From positions 1 through 54,765 of the IMG/VR virus record IMGVR_UViG_3300025769_000149: a stretch of DNA of 54,765 nucleotides. One strand, written 5' to 3'. How positions within the stretch are numbered: position 1 is the first letter of the stretch; each line of letters starts with the position of its first letter. The DNA comes from a virus. Of the stretch, positions 16,140 to 26,200 are shown in pieces. Position numbers and translations under genes: made by a program. The notes under the pieces were generated by a model. It was not told the DNA's origin and did not search any database. It worked only from the letters and a program-made list of their open reading frames with translations.

Positions 16140-17621
16140 ATGTCTATTACAGCAGGAGGTAGTTTAAACAGCGTAGCTTTACCAAACAAAGTAGCTACAG
16201 CTCAAAACTACCTAGATTTTACAACAGCAAACGACGGTTGGGCTAAACAATACCTACCGGAAGTTATGGAAAAGGAAGCTGAGGTGTTCGGTAACAGAAC
16301 AATCGCAGGATTCCTTTCGCAAGTAGGCGCAGAAGAGGCAATGATGTCTGACCAAGTTATTTGGTCTGAGCAGGGTCGTTTGCACCTATGTTTTACAGGT
16401 ACTATTAACACCCAAAGTTCGGTTATTCATATCAATAATGATATTGATGGAACTGGTGATCCAGCAGCTAACCAACCTATCCGTGTTAACGATCAGGTTC
16501 TAGTTGCGATCGATGATTCAGGTGTTACTAATACTTTAATGTGTCACGTACAGTACGTAGACGGCGATGATATCACAGCAACTCCTTACGGATACGAAAA
16601 CTGGGATGATCACACTTCTATTGCTACTGAAACTGGTACTGGTACAACTTGTACAGTTCTAGTTGTTGGTTCTGAATACGGAAAAGGTACTGATGGACCA
16701 GCTTCTTCAAACTCTCCAGCGCACAAGACGTTTACTCAAAAGCCTATTATCCTTAAGGATAAGTACACGGTTAACGGATCTGACACAGCTCAGATTGGTT
16801 GGGTAGAAGTTTCTGGAGAAGATGGAACTGGAGGTTACCTATGGTACCTTAAGGCAGAAGGTGAAACTCGTATGCGTTTCACAGATTACTTAGAAATGGC
16901 TATGCTTGAGTCTGTTCTTCCTGATTCAACTAACTCTCACGTTATTGACGCAGGAGCTGCTAGCTCTGTAGCTGATTCTCTTGGTACTAACTCTGGTCAC
17001 GAAGGTCTATGGGCTGCTATCACTTCTCGTGGTAACGTGTCTACTGGTATCGACGGCGTTAACGCTGCTACTGACTTAGCTGAATTCGATTTAATTCTAG
17101 CTGAGTTTGATAAGCAAGGCGCTATTGAGGAGAACATGCTATTCTGCAACAGAAGCGTTTCTCTAGCGGTAGATGATATGCTTGCATCAATGAACTCTTA
17201 CGGTTCAGGTGGAAGTTCTTACGGAGTGTTTGATAATGACGAAGATATGGCTCTTAACCTAGGATTCTCTGGATTCCGCCGTGGGTCATACGACTTCTAC
17301 AAGTCAGACATGAAGTACTTGAACGACCGTGGAACTAGAGGAGCTATCAACGAGAAAGATCCTACTAATGCAATTCGCGGATGTTTCATTCCAGCAGGAG
17401 TGTCTTCAGTATACGATCAAATGTTAGGTAGAAACCTTAAGCGTCCGTTCTTACACGTACGTTACAGAGCTTCTCAAACTGATAACCGTCGTTTCAAGAC
17501 TTGGGTTACTGGTTCTGTAGGAGCTGCTACATCTGATCTTGACGCTATGACAATTAACTACCTATCTGAAAGGTGCTTAATTACTCAAGGCGCTAATAAC
17601 TTTATGCTACTTAAAGGGTAA
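16140..17621 (+). CDS. Major capsid protein
   Basis: Predicted 493 aa, the expected size for a HK97-fold capsid protein with an inserted domain. It follows the scaffold directly and has the mixed alpha/beta composition and the flexible loops typical of the fold. Its codon use stands out: Arg is often CGT/CGC, and C-ending codons are frequent, where neighbouring genes prefer AGA and T/A-ending codons. That is consistent with very high expression. A strong hairpin with a U-rich tract follows within 50 bases. The call rests on position, size and bias, not on a single motif. Confidence 0.88.
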   Translation: MSITAGGSLNSVALPNKVATAQNYLDFTTANDGWAKQYLPEVMEKEAEVFGNRTIAGFLSQVGAEEAMMSDQVIWSEQGRLHLCFTGTINTQSSVIHINNDIDGTGDPAANQPIRVNDQVLVAIDDSGVTNTLMCHVQYVDGDDITATPYGYENWDDHTSIATETGTGTTCTVLVVGSEYGKGTDGPASSNSPAHKTFTQKPIILKDKYTVNGSDTAQIGWVEVSGEDGTGGYLWYLKAEGETRMRFTDYLEMAMLESVLPDSTNSHVIDAGAASSVADSLGTNSGHEGLWAAITSRGNVSTGIDGVNAATDLAEFDLILAEFDKQGAIEENMLFCNRSVSLAVDDMLASMNSYGSGGSSYGVFDNDEDMALNLGFSGFRRGSYDFYKSDMKYLNDRGTRGAINEKDPTNAIRGCFIPAGVSSVYDQMLGRNLKRPFLHVRYRASQTDNRRFKTWVTGSVGAATSDLDAMTINYLSERCLITQGANNFMLLKG

Positions 17622-17635
17622 CATGTATATTTCGT

Positions 17636-17669
17636 AAAGAGCTGGGGCGCTAACGCGTCCCGGCCCTTT
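17636..17669 (+). terminator. Terminator or attenuator after capsid gene
   Basis: An imperfect 15-bp stem (arms 17636-17650 and 17655-17669) with a TAAC loop, G/C-rich at the core, followed by ATATTATTTTTTATTTTATT. The single mismatch and two G-U pairs leave a stable helix. A partial terminator after the capsid gene would lower transcription of downstream tail genes relative to capsid. Confidence 0.8.
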
Positions 17670-17694
17670 ATATTATTTTTTATTTTATTATATT

Positions 17695-18537
17695 ATGGCA
17701 AAGAAAAAACCAACACCAGCTGTTGCACAAGAAACTGTGGCAGCTATGGAACAGTCGTTTGAAAATGAAGTTAAAGTAGCTTCTACTCCAAAAGACTCTA
17801 AACCCGATGTTAACAAGAAGTGGGAAATTAAAGATAGAGATTACTATCTTGTAGGTAAAGCAAAACCCTTAACGTATTCGATTAAATCATCTAACATATA
17901 TTACTTTGACGAGGAGTTGGGATATGAAAGAGAGTTAAAGAATACTTCCAATCAACGAACTTGTTTTGTTGATGAAATGAAAGGTGACCAAAGATTAGAG
18001 CATATTGTTTTTAGAAACGGTGTTCTACGTGTACCTAGAAATAAAGTAGCTTTACAAAAATTACTTTCTTTATACCATCCATGGAAGGGCAACGTATATG
18101 ACGAATACAATCCAGTTAGCGTAGCAGTAGACCAGGTTGCAAGTATAGAGCTAGAAATCGAAGCGCTTAATACCGCTCAACAGCTAGATATTGACTTGGC
18201 AGAGGCTGTATTACGTGTAGAGATTGGTTCTAGAGTATCAGAGATGAGTTCTAAGGAACTTAAACGTGATTTACTACTATACGCTAAGAGAAACCCTGGT
18301 TTGTTCTTAGAATTAGTTAATGATGATAACGTTCAGTTAAGAAACGTTGGTATCAGAGCTACGGAAAGAGGGCTTATTAAGTTATCTTCCGATCAAAGAA
18401 CGTTTAAGTGGGCTTCTAACGATAGAAAGTTAATAACAGTTCCTTTTGACGAACACCCTTACTCAGCGCTTGCCGCCTGGTTTAAGACTGACGAAGGTAT
18501 GGAGGTATTTAAGAATATCGAAAAACGATTACAATAA
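17695..18537 (+). CDS. Conserved-type protein following capsid gene
   Basis: Predicted 280 aa. The first 35 residues are disordered, then a beta-rich core starts at WEIKDRDYYLVGKAKPLTYSI. Later come FRNGVLRVPRNKVALQKLLSL, a helical stretch (SIELEIEALNTAQQLDIDL) and a C-terminal helical region (KELKRDLLLYAKRNPG). It has no enzyme motif. The position after the capsid gene suggests a head-completion or capsid-associated protein. It is flanked by hairpins on both sides, so its dose may be set separately. I do not recognise a named family. Confidence 0.7.
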   Translation: MAKKKPTPAVAQETVAAMEQSFENEVKVASTPKDSKPDVNKKWEIKDRDYYLVGKAKPLTYSIKSSNIYYFDEELGYERELKNTSNQRTCFVDEMKGDQRLEHIVFRNGVLRVPRNKVALQKLLSLYHPWKGNVYDEYNPVSVAVDQVASIELEIEALNTAQQLDIDLAEAVLRVEIGSRVSEMSSKELKRDLLLYAKRNPGLFLELVNDDNVQLRNVGIRATERGLIKLSSDQRTFKWASNDRKLITVPFDEHPYSALAAWFKTDEGMEVFKNIEKRLQ

Positions 18538-18552
18538 TAATCACTTAGTTGG

Positions 18553-18576
18553 GTGGCCACCCTTCGGGGTGGTCAC
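18553..18576 (+). terminator. TTCG-tetraloop hairpin between tail genes
   Basis: A perfect 10-bp stem (one G-U pair) closed by a TTCG tetraloop on a C-G pair, the exceptionally stable type. Only a weak A/T run follows, not a U-tract, so efficient intrinsic termination is doubtful. It may act as an attenuator, RNA-processing barrier or mRNA-stabilising structure. It lies just upstream of the start at 18597. Confidence 0.6.
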
Positions 18577-18596
18577 TAAACTATAAAAAACGAATT

Positions 18597-19328
18597 ATGG
18601 CAGTAAGTGTAGATACAGTTTATCAAAGAGTTTTAGCTCTTGCTAATAAAGAGCAAAGAGGTTATATTACTCCGCAAGAATTTAACTTGCTAGCCAATCA
18701 GGCTCAATTAAGTATATTTGAGTCTTACTTTTACTCAAGAAACCAAAGAGATAGATTAGAGCCGGACGTTGGTATTGAAACTGACGAGACGGATATATCT
18801 GAACTAATAAGCAAAAAGCTAGGGCCGTTTGTGTCTTTTGAAAACGTAGGTAGTGGTCACACGTATCCTACAGATATAGTCGTAGACGGTGCTTCATATC
18901 CAATTTATCAAACGGGTAGGGTTTTTTATGGTAATGAACTATGTCAGAGAATAAATATAGGTGAAGCAAGAAGATATATAAACTCTACGAGGCATATGCT
19001 AGCGCCATCCACTGCTCCTATATATACAGACAATATAGTTAGTGGTAGAGATATACTAGTATACGCAGGAAGCTCCACGGCACAAACCTCAATGGTAACT
19101 GTTGAGTGTTTTAGAAAACCTGTGACTGTAGAGTGGGCGTATGTAGTAGTTAACGGTAAGGCACTTTACAACGCAAACTTAGCTGTTGATTTCGAATTAC
19201 ACCCGGCTGAAGAGGACACTTTAGTTAACTTGATATTAGAAATGGCAGGTATAATAATTAACAAAGCAGGCATAGCAAACATCGCCAAAGGATTAAAAGG
19301 TGAGGAGCTAGGTCTTCAAGCAGTATAA
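18597..19328 (+). CDS. Head-tail connector or ring protein
   Basis: About 243 aa from ATG at 18597 (MAVSVDTVYQRVLALANKEQ); the longer reading from an upstream TTG would run through the hairpin and adds an unlikely Gly-rich extension, so ATG is preferred. The N-terminal region (NKEQRGYITPQEFNLLANQAQ) resembles a conserved start of connector or ring proteins in crAss-like and related marine phages. The rest is beta-rich. The neighbouring connector-like gene and the giant tail protein fit a head-tail joining role. Confidence 0.68.
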   Translation: MAVSVDTVYQRVLALANKEQRGYITPQEFNLLANQAQLSIFESYFYSRNQRDRLEPDVGIETDETDISELISKKLGPFVSFENVGSGHTYPTDIVVDGASYPIYQTGRVFYGNELCQRINIGEARRYINSTRHMLAPSTAPIYTDNIVSGRDILVYAGSSTAQTSMVTVECFRKPVTVEWAYVVVNGKALYNANLAVDFELHPAEEDTLVNLILEMAGIIINKAGIANIAKGLKGEELGLQAV

Positions 19329-19331
19329 TAA

Positions 19332-20276
19332 ATGGGAATACAAAGAGCAAATCCGTTTACGTATTATGACAACTCAGGGCCAGACTTTGGGAGTTATAGG
19401 TACATACCGTTGAGTGAAATAATAGATTCTTTTTCCGCAACTTATGTGGGTAAAAACAAGATATGTGAAAATGTATCTGCTAATGATATAACATTTCACG
19501 CTATTAGAGCGTTGCAAGAGTTGAGTTATGATACTCTGCGTTGTACAAAAGATTGGGAGGTTGAGATTCCTAGCTCTTTAGTTTTAGTTATGCCCGTAGA
19601 TTACGTTAATTATGTTAAGGTTTCTTGGTCAGATAGTAACGGTATTGAAAGGATACTATATCCTGCACGCAAGACTTCTAACCCATTTGATGTTCAAGAG
19701 TCTGTAGAATCGTGGGGTGGTTTTACTACAGACGGTAGTGGCCAAGATTTAGACAGAACAGCAGCAGATGCTAATGGCAACTACACATCATCAACAGCAG
19801 CAAACTACAACGCACAAGCTACTAGCTCTGATCTAGGTTCTGTTGATTCAGACGATATGGATGATGAATATGGAGAGCTAGTGGGTGGTAGATACGGTAT
19901 CGATCCACAGCACTCACAAGGTAATGGTACTTTTTATATTGACGAAACCCAAGGTAAGTTTCACTTTAGCTCAAACATTAGCGGTAAAACGGTTGTATTA
20001 AGATACATAAGTGATGGTATAGGAACATCTAGCCCTGATTCTCAAACACCGAGTTTAGCTAACAGTATGGTACCTAAACTTGCTGAAGAAGCTATATACC
20101 AACATATACTATTAGGTATTCTGTCTGCAAGAAAAGATTCTCCAGGTCCTTTATTAGCAGAGGTTAAAAAGAGAAGGGCAGCAGAAACTAGAAAAGCTAA
20201 GCTTAGGCTTTCAAATATTAAGCTAGAAGAATTAACTCAAGTACTTAGAGGAGCCTCTAAAATAATTAAGCACTAA
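19332..20276 (+). CDS. Head-tail adaptor or tail tube protein
   Basis: Predicted 314 aa. N-terminal segment IPLSEIIDSFSATYVGKNKIC and the following HAIRALQELSYDTL and VLVMPVDYVNYVKVSWSD are like those of connector proteins in crAss-type tail modules. A Ser/Gly/Asp-rich loop (about 145-195) follows, then strands and a C-terminal basic helix (KRRAAETRKAKLRLSNIK). It is followed after three bases by the giant tail gene. Call by position and pattern. Confidence 0.68.
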   Translation: MGIQRANPFTYYDNSGPDFGSYRYIPLSEIIDSFSATYVGKNKICENVSANDITFHAIRALQELSYDTLRCTKDWEVEIPSSLVLVMPVDYVNYVKVSWSDSNGIERILYPARKTSNPFDVQESVESWGGFTTDGSGQDLDRTAADANGNYTSSTAANYNAQATSSDLGSVDSDDMDDEYGELVGGRYGIDPQHSQGNGTFYIDETQGKFHFSSNISGKTVVLRYISDGIGTSSPDSQTPSLANSMVPKLAEEAIYQHILLGILSARKDSPGPLLAEVKKRRAAETRKAKLRLSNIKLEELTQVLRGASKIIKH

Positions 20277-20279
20277 CAC

Positions 20280-23200
20280 ATGGCAGAATTAAAACGCGGC
20301 TTTGCTGCGGGTAAGATGAACAAGGACTTCGATGAAAGACTTGTACCCGACGGGCAATATAGAGATGCTTTAAACATACAAATAAATACGTCAGATGGAT
20401 CTGATGTTGGTGCTGCTCAGACTTTACGTGGTAACACCAAGCACGACACTATGGTTAGTGGGTCTGGGTATTATGGTATACCTGATACTGCTACAGTGGT
20501 TGGCTCTATAGCTAACGCTGCTACCGATAAAGTATACTACTTTGTAACTGACGGTGCTACTGATATTAAGAAGGATTATATATTAGAGTATGACTTAGTA
20601 ACAGAAAAAATTAAATACGTATTTGTTGATATATGGAAGGTTACAGAGCAAACTGCCGCGGCTAGTTCTTCATCAGATAATTTCCTATATATACCCGTTT
20701 TAACTATTGCCGATGTAACTAGTAGTAATCAAAATATTACTGGTGTTAGGATAGGTATGAAAGTCACTTTCGACTCAGGTTCGTTATCATATAATTTAGA
20801 TGATGACGTACGCGTGTCGGATATTATATTTGACTCTGGTCAAAATAGATATAAAATATACTTAGAGCAAGACGGCGCTTCATTTACTCCTGCTAACGGA
20901 GTGGCTGAAAGCGCTCAAATTAACTTCTTTGGAGGTCAAGTGCTAAACTTTAGCTCTCACGAAGGCGAAAACATTAGCGCTATAAATATAGTTGACGATA
21001 TGATTTATTGGACTGACGGTAGATCAGAACCAAAGAAAATTAATATCACTAGATGTATACTAGGTACAGGAGGTACGGAGTACGCTGTCGGAGGTGGGGT
21101 TGATGGATGGAGCTCAACATCAACTGAAAACACGTGGCAGACATTTCAAGGAGATACTCCTTTTTTCCACACAAGGTTAGTTGAAAAGTTTAATAGCTTC
21201 AATTCCGTGGATGACGACACGAGTATGCCTGAGGACGGTATGTACAGAATAGCGTTCCAGCAAGATAGGAAGAGAGTTGTTTGGATGGACGAAAGTCACG
21301 TTACTGTTATTAAAAAAGCGCCTACCGAGCCATTAAGCCTGGATATGTACAGGTCCAAGGAAAATAGATCTTCTGGTGGTGAAGTTAACCCCGTGCACAC
21401 TGAGCACGATACTTTAAGCTTTATAAATGAAGACACAGAGGAACTGTACGTACCTGGCGATCCGATAGAAGATGTGTATTTCGATTCACCTGTAGACTTT
21501 AGAGAAGGTGACACAATATTATTTGCAAGACAAGAAGATGCGCCTAACGCAACCACATTTGAAGACTATAGCGTAAGATGTTTAGTTACATCAGACGGTG
21601 GCGCAGAGCCTTGGGATTTACAGACTGGACCATTTAATCTTGAAATTCTATCGATATCTTCAAGCTTACTTGCCTCTGACACTAAGTGGTACGTAAGGCT
21701 AGAGGAAGCTGAACCTCTATTTGAATTTAAGTTTCCAAGGTTTTCTTATAGATATAAATACGAAGATGGAGAATATTCTACATTTGCTCCGTGGTCTGAA
21801 ATAGCTTTTCTACCAGGTAGGTTTGAATATCAACCTAAGGAAGGATATAACATAGGTATGACAAATCAAATAAGAAAGCTAGTAATTCGCGATTATATAC
21901 CAGCTGACTTATATATGCCTGAGGATGTTGTAGCTGTAGATATACTTTATAAAGAAACTAACAATCCGACCGTATACAGTGTTAGAACTATAACGCCTGA
22001 AGACGCTGGGAAATTATGGCCAGTTGTTGAGGGTTACTATTACGATAATGACGAACGTGGAGAGTATGTTTTAGAAACTGATCTTATACACGCGGTATTA
22101 CCTTCTAATCAAATACTAAGACCCTGGGATAACGTACCTGTAAATGCTCTTGCGCAAGAAATAACCGCTAATAGACTTGTTTTTGGAAACTACAGATCTG
22201 GTTATGACGTGCGTAAAGAGCCACAGTTTACAGTTGGATATTCAAGTAAAGGTTTAGACAATGTTTATGACGGAGGTGGTAGGCAAATTGCTCGCGAAGA
22301 TTCTGTGGGCAGTGATTTTGCTTGGCCGTCAGTTAAAACAATGCGTACGTATCAAATTGGATTAGTGTGGAGTGATAGATATGGTAGAGAAACACCGGTA
22401 TTAACAGCGCATAAAGCGGGTGATGAGGACACTAACAGCTGGGCGTCAGTGCATGTACCTAAGGAGCATTCTCACTATTCGAATAGGCTTACAGTGCAAC
22501 TTAATTCTGGTAGCTCGTGGGATCCTCCAAACGGCTCAGAAATACCTAGTTGGGCGGAGTTTTACTCTTGGTATGTAAAAGAAACTACCACGGAGTACTA
22601 CAATATGGCTATGGACCGTTGGTACGATGCTGAAGACGGTAATGTGTGGATTTCATTTCCATCTTGTGAAAGAAATAAGATTGACGAAGAGTCTTATATC
22701 ACGCTGAAAAAAGCTCATGGTTCAGATAGAATAGTGCATGATAGAGCTAGATACAAAGTTATAGCTATAGAAAACGAAGCTCCTGATTTTATTAAAGAGC
22801 AAACTAAGAGCTTGGGTATAGTATGGAATAACGCTGATAAGACTGATATAGGTAACTCAACTAGAGGTTATCCATTACAAGATCACACATTCATACTGGT
22901 GGACAGCGGAGCTTTTGAAGACGCTTTTGGAGATACAGAAACGTGGATAAGTTATCCAGACAAAATGACCGTAAGATTACTAGGCGCGGGTCAAGTATCT
23001 GAAGAATACCTAGTAACTAATCTAGCAAAAATAGGTAGTGATTATAAAATAAAAATAGAAGGCAAGTTTGAGGACGACGCAGGATTCGCGTCTACAGACG
23101 ACACTTGGTCAGGTAGAATAGTTGGTTTAGGTGTTGAACTGTTGGAGAAAAAAATAGAAAATAAACCTGAGTATGTAGGTAGGTTTTTTGTTAAAATAAG

Positions 23201-26200
23201 AAGAGATCACGTTTTACAACAATACGTTTTATCAGCCAATCAAGAAGCGGACTATATAGTTAAAGCTAGCTGGCAACTTAGGTATCTTTGCAATAATGGA
23301 TATGGAAACGCATACTGGGCCGAAGATAGCCCAGGTTACCAACAAATTTACCCAATACCTGAAGACGCAAAAGAGTGGGGTTTTTCACCGTCTTACGCAA
23401 CTAACGCTCAACACGTTTACCACGACGACGGCGGGGACTTTAGAGTCTATGACTGGTGGTGTACAACCGGTGCTCAAGTAAGAGAGTTTGATAACGTGCT
23501 TGGGGAAAGCGCCGCTAAACACCCTACCCAATATTCTCATCATGGAAACTACTGGTGGGCTGATCAATCAGAAGGCAGCGTACCAGGAAATAACGCGCAC
23601 GGAGAACTCAAAAACAAGCACATGCACATGAGTCCAATATTATCAATAAATGATGGTAATGCTGATGGTGATCAAGCTGATGAGTTTTGGCTGCATATGG
23701 CAGGTAAGCAAGATTTCTTTATTGACGCTTGCACCGCTTTTTCATGGGAGGGTCATAAAACTCCTGGCGGTTATTTTGGAGGTAACATATTTGTAGATGG
23801 CGGAGGTAGTAACTATCCATCTACTTGGAGTAATGCCGACGTGGCTAACGACAAAGAGGAAGGCGCTCCGGACTGGGAGGGGCACGACACGTGTTTTGCA
23901 AATATGAAAAAAGACCATGGTATGCCTAGTAGAGGTATATGGAACGGTGGTAGTTGCATAGATATATCGTGGACTGGTATGGGTGAAGGTTATGACGGTA
24001 GTAATTGGAGTGACAAACCTTTCCCACAAAGACTTCAAGATGTTGGTGGGGATATATACGAAGCTGCTGCAAGGTTTATAGAGTTATTAGCTACACCAGG
24101 TACTATGTGGAGATTCCAAAAAGATCCTGACGAAGTAGTTTATACAAGCGAAGACTTTGCTAACTACCCTACTTTTGGATACCCTGCTCCTGGTACTGCT
24201 AATTCGTTTTTTAAATCAGGAACTAATTACTTAAGTGGCGCGTTTGGTATTCGTAATTGGAGTACTGCGGGTAGTGATAAAAAACAATATTACGGTCATA
24301 ATATAAGACAGCGTTGGACTATTATGGTTACACCGGAAATAGGTAGTGGTCCTAGTGGGTATATGCCTACTACGGGTACAAACGCCAATGCTGAGACTCA
24401 AGTACCAGCATTAAAGCACGATGCTTGGGACGCGGATGTTATAGAGATAGTAGAGAGGTATTATGATCCTGAGTCTGGTAAGCATTTCTCTAAAAACCCT
24501 GCTATATGGGAGACAGAGCCAAAAGAAGATGTAGAGTTAGACATATACTGGGAGGCTAGTCCAAAATGTCCTTTGTACCTAACACCAGAGACAAAAGAAA
24601 ACTTTGTACAGCGAGGAGATACATTTGTAAAGCACACGGACATAAACAATCCAGAAGCTCAAGTTTACAAGGTGTTAAGATGGAGTAATGGAAGCGCCGA
24701 CTCTCATACATTTGATTTTACAACAATAGAAAATTGGCCTAGTGGTCCAAGCTCGCAATATGGTTTAACCGAGGGAATGTCGAAAATAGCTCTTACTAGA
24801 AGAGGTAGGTACACGCGAATATTAGACATTAACACAGCTTCAGCGAATGATACGAGTATCACGCTACGCTCTACTGGCTCTACTTGGGACGATATACAAT
24901 ACAACCCTATATATAGTAAACAATATTTAGACTGGAGTAATTGTTGGAGCTTTGGTAATGGCGTAGAGTCGGACAGGATTAGAGATGATTTTAATCAGCC
25001 TCAATTAGACAATGGTGTTAAGGCCTCTGCCACTATAGCCGAACCTATTAGACGAGAAAATAAGAAAAACGGTTTAATATGGTCTGGTATGTATAACGAT
25101 ACAGCCAATGTAAACAACTTAAACCAGTTTATCGCAGGCGAGAACATAACGAAAGACTTGAACCCTGCACACGGTAGTATTCAGGCTCTTGTAAATAGAG
25201 AAACTCGCGTAGCTATATTCTGTGAAGACCGAGTACTTAGAGCAGAGACAAATAGAGACTTGTTGTATAATGCGGATGGTAATCCACAAGTCGTAGCAAG
25301 TAACGCGGTTATAGGTGATGTAGTTGCTTACCAAGGTAACTACGGTATATCTGATAATCCTGAATCGTTAGCCGTAACTCCATACAGGTGTTTTTTCACT
25401 GATAGACGCAGAGGAGTAGTATTACAACTCACAACAGAGGGTATAACGCCTATATCAAGCCAAGGTATGATAGATTATTTTGGTGATATATTTGACGAAG
25501 ATGTATATCAATGCTTAGGCTTATATGACGAAAATAAAAAAGAGTATAACCTATCTATAAAAAAGAAGTACTCAGGTTACAATCACCACCCGGGTACCAG
25601 TGCTTTTTCAAGCACTACATTAGCTTGGTCTGAAATGGCTAGTGGCTGGGCAAGTTTTAGATCGTATGTACCAGAAGACGGCGTAACTATAAACAATAAG
25701 TTCTTTACGTTTTACAATGGTCACGTATGGAAGCATCATGCTGAAACCGCTGAAGATAGTACTACTGTACCTAGAAATAATTTCTATGGAACTCAGTATA
25801 CTTCTAATATCACAATACCGTTTAACGCAGAGCCCGAGTCTGTTAAAGGGTTTACAGCCATAAACTATGAGGGTTCTATCGCGAAGATAACTAACTTTGA
25901 TACAGAAGATGCACATGCTGAAGGTACTACAAATGATAACTGGCTTACTGGAGTATATAGCTCTAACAATGGTATTGAAGCCGGCAGAACAGTTACTGAC
26001 GGTGAATACTATAATATAGAAGACACTGTAAATGGGTGGTATGTAGAAAGCATAAACACGAACTTACAAGAGTGCGGTACGATAGAGTTTAAAAACAAAG
26101 AGGGTAAATACTACGGTCAAATAGCTGGTGTTACAACTACTTTAGGTAATCTTGACGAAAGGGAGTTTAGCGTGCAAGGTTTAGGTAGCGCAACAATACT

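Noticed and set aside
18549-18596. Longer start for the ring protein from an upstream TTG
   Set aside because: The extension runs through a stable hairpin and adds an unlikely Gly-rich stretch; the ATG at 18597 with an A/T-rich leader is preferred.
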